Source of the DNA: CAVVAL01 sp963742725
GTDB taxonomy: Bacteria > Actinomycetota > Actinomycetes > Mycobacteriales > Cryptosporangiaceae
DNA length: 64,000 bases
NCBI GenBank assembly: GCA_963742725.1
Contig: CAVUMX010000004.1
Location: forward strand, 744,001 to 808,000
Direction: 5' to 3'
Below are positions 44,653 to 53,612 of the stretch, piece after piece. The notes under the pieces are model-generated. The model worked only from the letters and a program-made list of their open reading frames with translations. It was not told the DNA's origin and made no database searches. Every line of letters begins with the position of its first letter. Within the stretch, counting starts at the first letter, position 1. A program made the translations under genes and the position numbers.

Positions 44653-45921
44653 TCAGCGGAGGAGTCGAGCGAACTTCCGCAGTTCCTCGGTGAAGAGGGT
44701 CGGTTGTTCGAATGCCGCGAAATGGCCGCCGCGGGCCACTTTGTTGAAGTAGATGAGATTCGACGTGTAGACCCGCTCGGCCCAGATCCTGGGCATGGGA
44801 ACGACCTCGCCGGGAAACGCGGAGAAACCTATGGGCAGATCGAACGTGTCGTCGCCGCCACCGGATTCCCAGAAGATCCGGGCCGCCGACGCCGCGGTCG
44901 CGGGCAGCCAGTACAGCATGATGTCGTCGAGCATCTGGTCGTACCCCAGCACGCTTTCCGGATTGCCGTCGCTGTCGGTCCATTCGACGAACTTCTCGAA
45001 GATCCACGCCGCCTGACCGGCCGGTGAATCCGTCAGGCCGTAGCCCACCTGCTGGGGTCGGGTCGACTGCTCGCTGAAGTAGCCGAAGCCGTCGGCCCGG
45101 AACTTCGCAAGTTTCGCGAGCGCCTCCTTCTCCTCCGGTGTCGGTTCGCCGACCACCGGCGGGCTGAAGGAGATGAAGAAGTTCAGATGGATGCCGGCGA
45201 GCTCGGCCGGCTTGAGGCGCGCCAGGTCGGTGGTCACCGTGGCGCCCCAGTCGCCGCCCTGGGCGAGGTACCGGCTGTACCCGAGTCGTCTCATGAGCTC
45301 GGCCCAGGCCCGCGCGATCCGCTCGGTGTTCCATCCCGGCGCGCTCGGTTTGTCGGAGAATCCGAAGCCAGGTAACGACGGGACGACCACGTGGAACGCG
45401 TCCTCCGGCTTGCCGCCGAATGCCGTGGGATCGGTCAGTGGCCTGATCACGTTGAGGAACTCGATCACCGAACCCGGCCAGCCGTGCGTCAACAGCAACG
45501 GCACGGCGTTCTGGTGCCGCGAACGCACGTGAAGAAAGTGGATGCCCAGACCGTCCAGGCGAGTGCGGTACTGGCCGAACCCGTTCAACCGGGCCTCGAC
45601 GCGGCGCCAGTCATAGCGGGTCTGCCAGTACCGGGCGAGATCGCGGACCCGCTCCAACTGGGCGCCCTGCGACCGGTCGCCGACCGTTTCGCGCTCCGGC
45701 CACCTGGTCGCCGCCAGCCGGCGCCGCAGATCCGACAGGGCACTGTCCGGCACCTGCAGCCTGAACGGCGTCACGGCGTCGGTCACCGGCGGCAATTCGA
45801 AGGCCGACTCGGCGAAGGCCGCCGAGGCCGCCATGCCGAGCGGAGCGACCGCGATACCCGCCCCGGCCGACGCCATCAGCAGTCCACGGCGCGTCAAGCC
45901 GGACCCCCGCTCATTCTCCAT
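44653..45921 (-). CDS. Tat-exported epoxide hydrolase (alpha/beta hydrolase)
   Basis: 422 residues. The N-terminus LTRRGLLMASAGAGIAVAPL is a twin-arginine signal. The EHN lid domain (FRLQVPDSALSDLRRRLAAT, RYWQTRYDWRRVEARLN) is typical of microsomal-type epoxide hydrolases. The catalytic core has the oxyanion HGWPG (146-150), nucleophile D224 in GGDWGA, and catalytic H400 in RGGHFAAFEQP. It should open epoxides to diols outside the cytoplasm. SD AAGGAG precedes the ATG. Divergent from the XRE/NB-ARC regulator. Confidence 0.92.
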   Translation of the reverse strand: MENERGSGLTRRGLLMASAGAGIAVAPLGMAASAAFAESAFELPPVTDAVTPFRLQVPDSALSDLRRRLAATRWPERETVGDRSQGAQLERVRDLARYWQTRYDWRRVEARLNGFGQYRTRLDGLGIHFLHVRSRHQNAVPLLLTHGWPGSVIEFLNVIRPLTDPTAFGGKPEDAFHVVVPSLPGFGFSDKPSAPGWNTERIARAWAELMRRLGYSRYLAQGGDWGATVTTDLARLKPAELAGIHLNFFISFSPPVVGEPTPEEKEALAKLAKFRADGFGYFSEQSTRPQQVGYGLTDSPAGQAAWIFEKFVEWTDSDGNPESVLGYDQMLDDIMLYWLPATAASAARIFWESGGGDDTFDLPIGFSAFPGEVVPMPRIWAERVYTSNLIYFNKVARGGHFAAFEQPTLFTEELRKFARLLR

Positions 45922-46051
45922 CGGTCGACTCCTTCTGATTCGCGTGATCCGAATGCGACAACGAGCGTCGCCTCTCGACCAGCAGAGGCACCAGCGACAA
46001 CCTCCACAGTTCGGCTATACGATCGACCCGCCGCGGGGGAGGGGGCGACGA

Positions 46052-48346
46052 ATGGACACCTCGTTCGGCGCGTTACTGCGAACCCACCGCCGGGCGGCCG
46101 GGCTGACGCAGGAGAGCCTCGCCGAGCGGGCCTCGCTCAGCGGCCAGGCGGTCGGCGCACTCGAACGCGGCGACCGGCGGTTCCCGCATCGGGACACGAT
46201 CGCCCGCCTCGCGGACGCGCTCGAACTCGTCGGGGAGCGGCGCGCGGCGTTCGCGCTGGCGGCCAGGCGGAGCGCGCCGAGGCTGCCCTCCGGACCGGAT
46301 GTCAGGCCCGTCATGCCGAGGCAGCTGCCTCCGGACCTGGCCCACTTCACCGGCCGCGAGTCGGACGTGAAGGCGATGATCGAGCAGTTCGGCCGGACAT
46401 CCGCGGTGGTGGTGTCGGCGATCGCGGGGATGGGCGGCATCGGGAAGACCGCCCTCGCCGTGCACGTCGGCCACCACGTCGCCGACCAGTTCCCCGACGG
46501 CCAGCTCTACATCGACCTGTGCGGCTCCGGCCCGGGTGCGCCGATGCACGCCCGCCAGGCACTCGGCCAGCTGCTGCGCGCGCTCGGCGAGCCCTGCGAC
46601 GAGGCCGCCGCAGAGGTGACGGAACTCGCCGCCCGGTACCGCTCCAGCCTGGCCGGGCGGCGCGTGCTGGTGATCCTGGACAACGCGACGGACGCCGGCC
46701 AGGTGGCTCCGCTGCTGCCCGGAACGGCCGGGTGTGCGGCGATCGTCACGAGTCGGCGCGCGTTGACCACAGTGCCCCAGATCCACCAGGTCCTGCTCGA
46801 CGTGCTGACCGAATGCGACGGTGTCCAGCTGCTGGCCGCGACCGCCGGACCGTCCAGAGTCGAGGTGGAACCCGAAGCCGCCGCGGACGTGGTGCGGCTC
46901 TGTGCCCGGCTGCCGCTCGCCATCCACCTGGTCGGCGCGCGGCTCGCGGCTCGTCCGCACTGGCCGGTCGCGCACCTTGCCCGACGACTCGCCGACGAGC
47001 ACCGGCGGCTCGACGAACTCGACGGCGTCGACATCGGCGTCCGGGCGAGTTTCGCCGTCTCCTTCGATCAGCTCACCACCAGCCAGAACCCACGGGACCG
47101 GCAGGCCGCTCGCGCCCACGCGCTGCTCGGCCTCCCCGACGTGCCGGACATCTCCACACAGATCGCCGCGCGGCTGCTGGACCTGGCCGAGGACGAGACC
47201 GAACGGATCCTGGAGCGCCTGGCCGGCCTCCACCTGCTGACGGCCACCTCGCCCGGCAGGTACGTCATGCACGACCTGTTGCGCGTGTACGCCCGCGAAC
47301 GCGCCGCCGCCACGGTCCCCGCGGCCGACCGCGCGGCCGCGACGACCCGGGTCCTTGAGTTCTACGTCGCGGTCGCGTGGCGCAGCCATGCGCTGCTCAC
47401 GCCGCGGAGCGTCCGGCGGTCGTGGGCCGACGAGCGATGGGTGGCCGGCGCGCCGGAGTTCCTGGACTCCACCGAGGCACTGGCCTGGCTCGACCAGCAC
47501 CGACTGCAGCTGCTCGGCGCGACGAAGCAGGCCGCACGGATGCCCGGCGTGCCCGGCGCGCTCATCGTCCGGCTCTCGGTGGGGCTGTTCACCTTCTACC
47601 AGAGCCGTGGCCACTGGCTGGACTGGTCTCAGGTGTGCGAGGCAGCTCTTGACGCGGCGGCCGCGGGACCGGACCGGCTCGCCGAGGCCATCGTGCGGAT
47701 GGACCTCGGGCTCGCGCTCGCCGATCACTCGCAGTCCTCCTCACGCGGACAGGCGAATGAGGCGCACGCGCAGCTTCGACGAAGCCTCGCCGAGTTCGAG
47801 GCGCTCGGCCACCGCCCGGGAATCGCCATGTGCCTCACCAACCTGAGCGAGGCCGTGTCCGACGACCTCGACGCCGCCATCGCGTACGCCGAGCGCAGCC
47901 TGGCCATCAACCAGGAACTGGCCGACCACAGTGGCCAGGCGACGACGTGCGAAAACCTCGGTGGCCTGCACGGCCGCGCGGGCGATCGGGACCGGCAGCT
48001 GGCGTACTACCAACGAAGTCTGGCCCTCAACGAACACGTCGGCCACGAACGAGGAAGCGCCAGCGTCCTTCAGCGGATCGGCGTGGCGCACCGGGCGGCG
48101 GGCCGTCACCAGGAGGCTTTCAACGCGCTGCGCCAGAGCGCCGCGGCATTCCACAAGGTCGGCGACGCCGTGGGTGAGGCAGCCTCGCTCGAGGAGCTGG
48201 GCGGGCTCCATCTCGAACTCGGCGATCACGCCGGCGCGGTGGACAGCCTGACCGCCGGACTCGCCCTCGCCGAGGATCAGGAAGACCGTCGCCGCCAGGC
48301 CAGCATTCAGCGTCAGCTCAGCGAGGCCTTGGTCGGCTCTGTTTGA
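46052..48346 (+). CDS. XRE-type helix-turn-helix regulator with NB-ARC ATPase and TPRs
   Basis: 764 residues from the ATG at 46052, preceded by a G-rich SD (GGGGGAGGGGG). 5-65: Cro/XRE helix-turn-helix (LRTHRRAAGLTQESLAERAS, LSGQAVGALERGDRRFPHRD). 98-350: NB-ARC with P-loop GMGGIGKT (126-133) and Walker B RRVLVILDNATDA. 560-760: TPR repeats (GIAMCLTNLSEAVSDDLDAA, QATTCENLGGLHGRAGDRDR). STAND proteins of this kind are switch ATPases that regulate transcription or, in some lineages, phage defence. The HTH favours transcription. The CapA-like gene follows, starting 50 bp downstream. Confidence 0.92.
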   Translation: MDTSFGALLRTHRRAAGLTQESLAERASLSGQAVGALERGDRRFPHRDTIARLADALELVGERRAAFALAARRSAPRLPSGPDVRPVMPRQLPPDLAHFTGRESDVKAMIEQFGRTSAVVVSAIAGMGGIGKTALAVHVGHHVADQFPDGQLYIDLCGSGPGAPMHARQALGQLLRALGEPCDEAAAEVTELAARYRSSLAGRRVLVILDNATDAGQVAPLLPGTAGCAAIVTSRRALTTVPQIHQVLLDVLTECDGVQLLAATAGPSRVEVEPEAAADVVRLCARLPLAIHLVGARLAARPHWPVAHLARRLADEHRRLDELDGVDIGVRASFAVSFDQLTTSQNPRDRQAARAHALLGLPDVPDISTQIAARLLDLAEDETERILERLAGLHLLTATSPGRYVMHDLLRVYARERAAATVPAADRAAATTRVLEFYVAVAWRSHALLTPRSVRRSWADERWVAGAPEFLDSTEALAWLDQHRLQLLGATKQAARMPGVPGALIVRLSVGLFTFYQSRGHWLDWSQVCEAALDAAAAGPDRLAEAIVRMDLGLALADHSQSSSRGQANEAHAQLRRSLAEFEALGHRPGIAMCLTNLSEAVSDDLDAAIAYAERSLAINQELADHSGQATTCENLGGLHGRAGDRDRQLAYYQRSLALNEHVGHERGSASVLQRIGVAHRAAGRHQEAFNALRQSAAAFHKVGDAVGEAASLEELGGLHLELGDHAGAVDSLTAGLALAEDQEDRRRQASIQRQLSEALVGSV

Positions 48347-48396
48347 CGGCCGGTACGGTGCGGGGTGCCGCGACGTCGAATCAGAGGGGCCAACTC

Positions 48397-49689
48397 ATGC
48401 CTGGTACGGACGGCGGTCCGGCGGGCGAGGGTGCGCGCCCGGGGCGGGTGTACGGGCGGAGGTCAACGGTCCGGTTACCGCGCGGTCGGTGGATCGCCGC
48501 CGGTGCGGCCGCTGTGCTGGTGGTGGGCTCCACCACCGCCGGGCTGCTGTTGACGTCGAGCGATTCGCCCGACCGAAACCCGGCTGGTTCGCGCCCGGTG
48601 TCGCCGCCGACGGTGCCGGCGAGCACGGCCCCGGTGCCGACCGGTCCGACGGTGAGCCTGGCGGCGGTCGGTGACCTCATCATGGGTTCCACCCCGAAGC
48701 TGCCGCCGGACGGCGGACGCACGTTCTTCGACGGCGTGAAGCCGCAGCTCACCGGCGATGTCGTGATGGGTAACTTCGAAGGTGCGCTCACCGACAGCGC
48801 CCGCTCCACGAAGTGCCCCCCGCCAAGCCCAGCACCGGTGCCCTCGCCGAGTGGGACCACCACGCCGGGACCCACACCGACGACCACGTCCTCGCGTAAG
48901 CCGGGCGAAGGTTGCTTCGCGTTCCGGATGCCGCCGGCCTACGCCCGCTGGATCCGTGAGGCCGGGTTCACGGTGGTGAACCTGGCCAACAACCACACCC
49001 GTGACTACGGCGCGCAGGGGTTACGGGATACCCGTGCGGCCCTTGAGGCGCACGGGGTGCGGCACACCGGCGCCTCCGGACAGATCACGCAGCTGCGGGT
49101 GGGCGCCGTGCGGGTCGCCGTGCTCGGGTTCGCCCCGTACCACTGGACGCAGAGCGTGGTGGACATACCGGCCGCCACCGCGCTGGTCCAGCAGGCTGCG
49201 GCGGATGCCGACCTCGTCGTGGTGAACATGCACGCCGGCGGGGAAGGCGCGGACAAGACCCACGTCCGGGCCGGGACGGAGACGTTCCTCGGCGAGAACC
49301 GCGGCGACCCGATGCGGTTCGCCCGCGCCGTGGTCGACGCCGGCGCCGACCTGGTGGTCGGTCACAGCCCGCACGTGATGCGGGCGATGGAGTGGTACAA
49401 CGGTCGGCTCATCGCCTACAGCCTGGGCAACTTCGCCGGCTATCGGGTCCTGACCAGCACCGGTGTGCAGGGCATCGGCGGGATCCTCAAGGTGACGCTG
49501 CGTCCGGACGGGTCCTGGGTCCGCGGTTCGCTCGTCCCGACCCGCATGGTCAACCGCGGGCTGCCCGCGATCGACCCGCAGCGCCGCGCACTCACCCTCG
49601 TGCGCGACCTGTCGACGCAGGACCTCGGCCCGACCGCATGTCGCATCACACCGGCCGGTGAACTCCAACCTCCCCTCAGCGCCGGCTGA
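48397..49689 (+). CDS. CapA-family (poly-gamma-glutamate synthesis-like) exported phosphoesterase
   Basis: About 430 residues from the ATG at 48397, with GAGGGG upstream. A basic N-terminus and one membrane helix (WIAAGAAAVLVVGSTTAGLL) place the rest outside. The metallophosphatase core is complete: SLAAVGDLIMGS, DVVMGNFEGALT, TVVNLANNHTRDYGAQGL, DLVVVNMHAGGEG, VVGHSPHVMRAMEWYNGRLI and AYSLGNFAGY. A Pro/Ser/Thr stretch interrupts the domain after NFEGALT, an unusual insert flanked by two cysteines (STKCPPP and GEGCFAF). Two TTA codons (48475, 49021). Probably envelope polymer related; no capBC partners nearby. Confidence 0.9.
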   Translation: MPGTDGGPAGEGARPGRVYGRRSTVRLPRGRWIAAGAAAVLVVGSTTAGLLLTSSDSPDRNPAGSRPVSPPTVPASTAPVPTGPTVSLAAVGDLIMGSTPKLPPDGGRTFFDGVKPQLTGDVVMGNFEGALTDSARSTKCPPPSPAPVPSPSGTTTPGPTPTTTSSRKPGEGCFAFRMPPAYARWIREAGFTVVNLANNHTRDYGAQGLRDTRAALEAHGVRHTGASGQITQLRVGAVRVAVLGFAPYHWTQSVVDIPAATALVQQAAADADLVVVNMHAGGEGADKTHVRAGTETFLGENRGDPMRFARAVVDAGADLVVGHSPHVMRAMEWYNGRLIAYSLGNFAGYRVLTSTGVQGIGGILKVTLRPDGSWVRGSLVPTRMVNRGLPAIDPQRRALTLVRDLSTQDLGPTACRITPAGELQPPLSAG

Positions 49690-49693
49690 CCGA

Positions 49694-50053
49694 TCAGCTG
49701 GACGGCGGTGGCTCGTGCAGGCCGAAACGCGAACCCTGGTCGTCACGGCACAGCGCGAACCTGCCGAACCGCTTCGTCGACTCCTCGCCACCGGCGTCCA
49801 TGGGTTCGGCCGTGCCGCCGAGTTCCCGCACGCGCGCGAGCGCGTCACCGAGGTCGGTCACGCGGAAGAACAGGTAAGGCGCCGCCTCCGGATCGCTGCC
49901 GTGCATCCCGCCAGGGACGTTCGGGGTGCCGATCGTGTACCCCGGACCGGTCGGGCCGGGTCCGAAGCTCCACCCGAACAGACGTTCATAGAAGGCGCGA
50001 CCTCGCTCGACATCGCCGACACCGAGTTCGAAGAATGAAAGCTCGCCGGCCAT
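49694..50053 (-). CDS. VOC-family protein
   Basis: 119 residues from the ATG at 50053 (SD GGGAGA). LSFFELGVGDVERGRAFYER, FGWSFGPGPTGPGYTI, YLFFRVTDLGDALARVREL and CRDDQGSRFGLHEP are the VOC modules, with the glutamate in ELGVGD and histidine in GLHEP at metal-ligand positions. Related to the CFP-30B/glyoxalase_2-like group. Substrate unknown. Confidence 0.88.
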   Translation of the reverse strand: MAGELSFFELGVGDVERGRAFYERLFGWSFGPGPTGPGYTIGTPNVPGGMHGSDPEAAPYLFFRVTDLGDALARVRELGGTAEPMDAGGEESTKRFGRFALCRDDQGSRFGLHEPPPSS

Positions 50054-50216
50054 GCTGTCTCCCTCGCCGCCACTCGTGGACATTTCCGGCCTCACTGTTC
50101 CGATTCTGGTGTGCCGCCGCGTGGAGAACCAGGCCATCCGGGCCCTCGAACGGGCTCCGTTCGCTGCGGACGGCCTATGTGACGTGAGCCCGGCGTGTCG
50201 CGGGTGGGGTGAGCGG

Positions 50217-53200
50217 TCAGCACGAGTTCGGGTCGGGCGGGCCGGAGCCCCACTCGGTGAGCCAGGGGACGGGCAGTGACTTGTCGGCCACGTCGAGGAT
50301 GCCGTCGGCGGTTCCGATCGCCTCCGCGACCGCGTCCCCGAGCAGGGGGCCGCCGACCTTGTCGAAGATCACCGGCTTCAGGATGTCCGCGACCACGCTT
50401 CTCGCCTCGTCGTACAGCGCTTCCGACGCGGCCTTGGCCAGTTCGCCGACGTTCGGGTCGTCCAGATGCTCGATCACGTACGCGTACCGCAGCATCTGGG
50501 CGCTGATCGCCTTGCCGAGCGCGACGAATCCGCCCAGGCCGGCGATGCCGAACACCCCGCCGAAGAGGCCGACCAGGGACAGCGCCGCCTTCGCCGCGAA
50601 GATCTCGCAGGCCAGCGTGCCGGCACCGCCCCCGCTGCCGTCGCCGAGGATGCCGAGCACCGAGCCGGTGTCGGGCTCCACCGCCCAGAACGCGACCGGG
50701 GTGCCGTCCGCCGGGACCACGCGGTGGTGGTCGCGCCACTCGTTCAGGAGGTCCGCCCAGGCGCCGCGCAGGTTCTCCGGGGCGAACTCCAGCTTGTCGC
50801 CGCTCACCCTGCCGGCCGGCAGGACCGTCAGCTTCTTTCCGCGCAGGCCGGCGAGGGTGCTCTCCGGGAACGCGGCGGCCTCGGCCACGGCGAGCAGCGC
50901 GGAGCGCTCCAGCGTGCGGTCGAAGGCCTTGCGCCGGTCCTCGCCCAGGGTGGTCCAGGCGGTGACGGGCAGCACGTCGGCGCGGCGCACCCGCCCCACC
51001 CCGAACTGCGGACGGTCGATGTGCAGCACCGCGCGCAGGCTCGTCTCGTAGGTGAGTTCGCCCGCCGCCGGCCACGCCGGGTGCAGCACGGGAAGCAGCG
51101 GCGGCACGTGCGGCACGCCCTTCTCGAGCGCCGCGACGATGCGCTTCTCGTCCTTCGCCACCGCGGCCTCGGCGAGCGGACGGACGCCCAGGCGGGCGGT
51201 GAGCAGGTCGTCCAGCCAGGCGCTCAGCGACGGCGCCGCGCCTTCGAACGAGACCATCGTCGATCCGAACATGAGGCCGCGGACCTCCTCGGCCGCCGCC
51301 TCGGGTACCTGATCGCCGCTCGCCGCGCGGTTCTGGTCGAGACCGGCGAGCACCCGCACCACCTCCCGCTCGTAGCCCACCTTCAGGCCGAGGTACATAC
51401 CGGCGAACGAGGTTCCCGCAGTGCGCTGCTCCTTCGCCGGCACCTGGTAATCGGCGGTGCCCTTCGCGCCCTTGCCGGCTGTCACGGTGACCGTGCGCTG
51501 GTCCGCCCCGTCCGCCGGGGCGCGGTACCGCAGCTGGTAGGGCTGGCTCTCCTGGCGGCGCAGGAAGGTGTCCGTGGCCTCGACGGTCTTGTCGAAGTCC
51601 GCGCCCGCCGTGGCCAGGCCGCTGGTGAGCGCGGCGATCTCCTGCTGCTTGTCCGTCTTGACCTTGCCGATTCCGATCGCCACCACCGGAACGCCCGCGC
51701 CGGCGACCGCTCGCAGCCGTGCGACGTCCTCGGCCCGGTCGCTCGGGTCGAAGTCGCTGGCCATGACGATCACACTGGGCCGGCTCGCGTTGGCGTCGGC
51801 GATCGCTGCCCAGATGTCCGAGCTGACACTGCTCAGCTTGCCCACCGCGGCGCCGACCGCCTCCGGCGTGCGCAGGGAGAACGGCTCCTGGTCGGGCCGG
51901 GTGCCGCTGACCGCCATGACTCCGATGGCCGCCTCGGCGTTGCGGGCGAACAGCCGCCGCGCCAGCTCCTGCGCGAACGCCACGGGCTCCGGGCCGGTGT
52001 CGATGGAGCCGGACCGGTCGAACACCAGCATGACGCGCGGCGTCGGCGGCTGGTTCGCGGTCATCCGGAACCCCATCGCCGTCTCGCCGTCGGCGATGCC
52101 GAACGCCGACGCGGGCAGGCCTGGGATGTCCTTGCCGGCGGCGTCCAGGACGCGTACCCGGACCGCGATGTCCGGGAAGGCGGAGCCGTTGGCCTCGATC
52201 TCCAGCTTCGCGACCCGGTCGCCGGCCTTCGGGTCGGGGGTCGCCGGGGCGGACAGCGGCACACCGTCGACGAGCAGGTCCTCGCCCTTGGCCTCGATCA
52301 CCTGGCCGGTCAGCGTGATCGCCGGGCCCGCCGCGGCGAGCTTCCCGGCCGCCTCGGCGTCCATGCCCGGCCCGGCGACATTCAGGACGGGGACGAACGT
52401 TCCGATGTCCTGGATCTTGGCGTGCACCAGCGTGGCCATCTCCGTCGTGGGGCGGAAGGCGACGTGCAGCTGGCGGCCCACCAGGTCCGCGGCGCGGTAC
52501 TCGGCCTCCACCAGCGGCTTGAGCGCGGTGGGGTCCGCGGTGGTGGCGGCGAGCAGCCGCACCGTCACTGGCAGGCCAGAGCTCGCCGGGCGCGCCCGGT
52601 TTGGCTCCGCGGTGGTGCGTGCATCGCCGAGCTTCGCTCCCGGCACCAGCGGGTTGGCGAACACCTCCTTGCCCTTGACCACCACCTTGACCAGCGGCAC
52701 CGACCGGTCGGACAGGCGCGGGCCCCGGCCGCCGGACGGTGCGGGCAGCGCCGCGGCGAGCTGTCGGGCGAGGTCCTTGGCGTCCTTCGCCGGATCGCCG
52801 GGCATCGTGCCGGTGCCGGGCAGCCGCGGTGCCTTCTTCGCCTTCCTGGTGACCTCGCGCCAGGCGTCGAGCCGCTTCTCGTCGACCCTCGGGGCGAACG
52901 TGCGCTTCACCGGACGGAACAGGTCCGAGGTCTGCACCCCGTCGGCGAGGTCCCCGTACACGACCTCGGCGGTGAACCCCGCCCGCCGGTACAGCTCCGC
53001 CAGCACCTCCACCTTGTCCCTGGCCGAACCGGCCCCGCCGCGCAGCGTGCCGCGCACGCCCCACCGGCTCGCCGAGACCAGGTCGGCGGAGCCGCCCGCC
53101 GGCGGGTACGCCGCGATCTGATCCCGGACGAACGTCAGGATCGCCGCCGGGTCCTTGCCGGCCACCACCCGCTCAGCCGCGGCCGCGACGTGGTCCGGGC

Positions 53201-53432
53201 TGGTGCGCACCGCGACGCGCAGCTCCTCCCAGACGCGGAACGGCGTGCCGAGGTCCTCGGGGTCGTAGCCGTCCGCCCCATCGAACAGGTCGCAGCCGGT
53301 CAGCGCACCGGTGCCCAGCAGCGCGCTGAGGAACAGGAACCCCCGCCGGCTCAGTTGCGCGGACGGTGGCAGTTCGAAAGCTTGAACGGCGGGAGCAGAG
53401 GCGGGAACGTCGGCGGGAACAGCGGCGGGCAT
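50217..53432 (-). CDS. Large Tat lipoprotein with transglutaminase-like and von Willebrand A domains
   Basis: 1071 residues from the ATG at 53432, with GAGGAG 8 bases upstream. LSRRGFLFLSALLGTGALTG then C47 is a Tat signal ending in a lipobox. 85-165 resembles a transglutaminase core (AAILTFVRDQI, RAGFTAEVVYGDL), but the catalytic Cys position reads GGAGSARDK (132-140), so it is probably a non-catalytic relative. At 468-650 there is a vWA domain with MIDAS DRSGS (D472, S474, S476) and VIVMASDFDPSD. The remaining 400 residues are helical with a Gly/Ala-rich hydrophobic stretch (LVGLFGGVFGIAGLGGFVAL) near residue 960-990. Surface-exposed metal-dependent binding protein; partner unknown. It stands alone. 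Confidence 0.85.
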   Translation of the reverse strand: MPAAVPADVPASAPAVQAFELPPSAQLSRRGFLFLSALLGTGALTGCDLFDGADGYDPEDLGTPFRVWEELRVAVRTSPDHVAAAAERVVAGKDPAAILTFVRDQIAAYPPAGGSADLVSASRWGVRGTLRGGAGSARDKVEVLAELYRRAGFTAEVVYGDLADGVQTSDLFRPVKRTFAPRVDEKRLDAWREVTRKAKKAPRLPGTGTMPGDPAKDAKDLARQLAAALPAPSGGRGPRLSDRSVPLVKVVVKGKEVFANPLVPGAKLGDARTTAEPNRARPASSGLPVTVRLLAATTADPTALKPLVEAEYRAADLVGRQLHVAFRPTTEMATLVHAKIQDIGTFVPVLNVAGPGMDAEAAGKLAAAGPAITLTGQVIEAKGEDLLVDGVPLSAPATPDPKAGDRVAKLEIEANGSAFPDIAVRVRVLDAAGKDIPGLPASAFGIADGETAMGFRMTANQPPTPRVMLVFDRSGSIDTGPEPVAFAQELARRLFARNAEAAIGVMAVSGTRPDQEPFSLRTPEAVGAAVGKLSSVSSDIWAAIADANASRPSVIVMASDFDPSDRAEDVARLRAVAGAGVPVVAIGIGKVKTDKQQEIAALTSGLATAGADFDKTVEATDTFLRRQESQPYQLRYRAPADGADQRTVTVTAGKGAKGTADYQVPAKEQRTAGTSFAGMYLGLKVGYEREVVRVLAGLDQNRAASGDQVPEAAAEEVRGLMFGSTMVSFEGAAPSLSAWLDDLLTARLGVRPLAEAAVAKDEKRIVAALEKGVPHVPPLLPVLHPAWPAAGELTYETSLRAVLHIDRPQFGVGRVRRADVLPVTAWTTLGEDRRKAFDRTLERSALLAVAEAAAFPESTLAGLRGKKLTVLPAGRVSGDKLEFAPENLRGAWADLLNEWRDHHRVVPADGTPVAFWAVEPDTGSVLGILGDGSGGGAGTLACEIFAAKAALSLVGLFGGVFGIAGLGGFVALGKAISAQMLRYAYVIEHLDDPNVGELAKAASEALYDEARSVVADILKPVIFDKVGGPLLGDAVAEAIGTADGILDVADKSLPVPWLTEWGSGPPDPNSC

Positions 53433-53612
53433 GGTGCGGGCTCCTCGGGCGGCCGGCGGCGGGGGAGACCACTCTTGCACGCAGATCGGCGGCGTCAATC
53501 GGCCCGTTCGGGCACGGCCGAGACCCCCGGCGGGGAGCCGTTCGGGCAGTCGATCACAGCACGCGACGCGGACGTTTCAGACAGTTGTTCCGTGGCCCTA
53601 CCATCGCCGCTC

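Noticed and set aside
53495..53550. Repeated CCGTTCGGGCA in the vWA upstream region
   Set aside because: Two copies of an 11-mer without symmetry or defined spacing to a promoter; too weak to call an operator.
50466..53600. Plus-strand frame running under the vWA lipoprotein into the small membrane protein
   Set aside because: Only the part after 53613 has sense; the rest is antisense of the lipoprotein gene.
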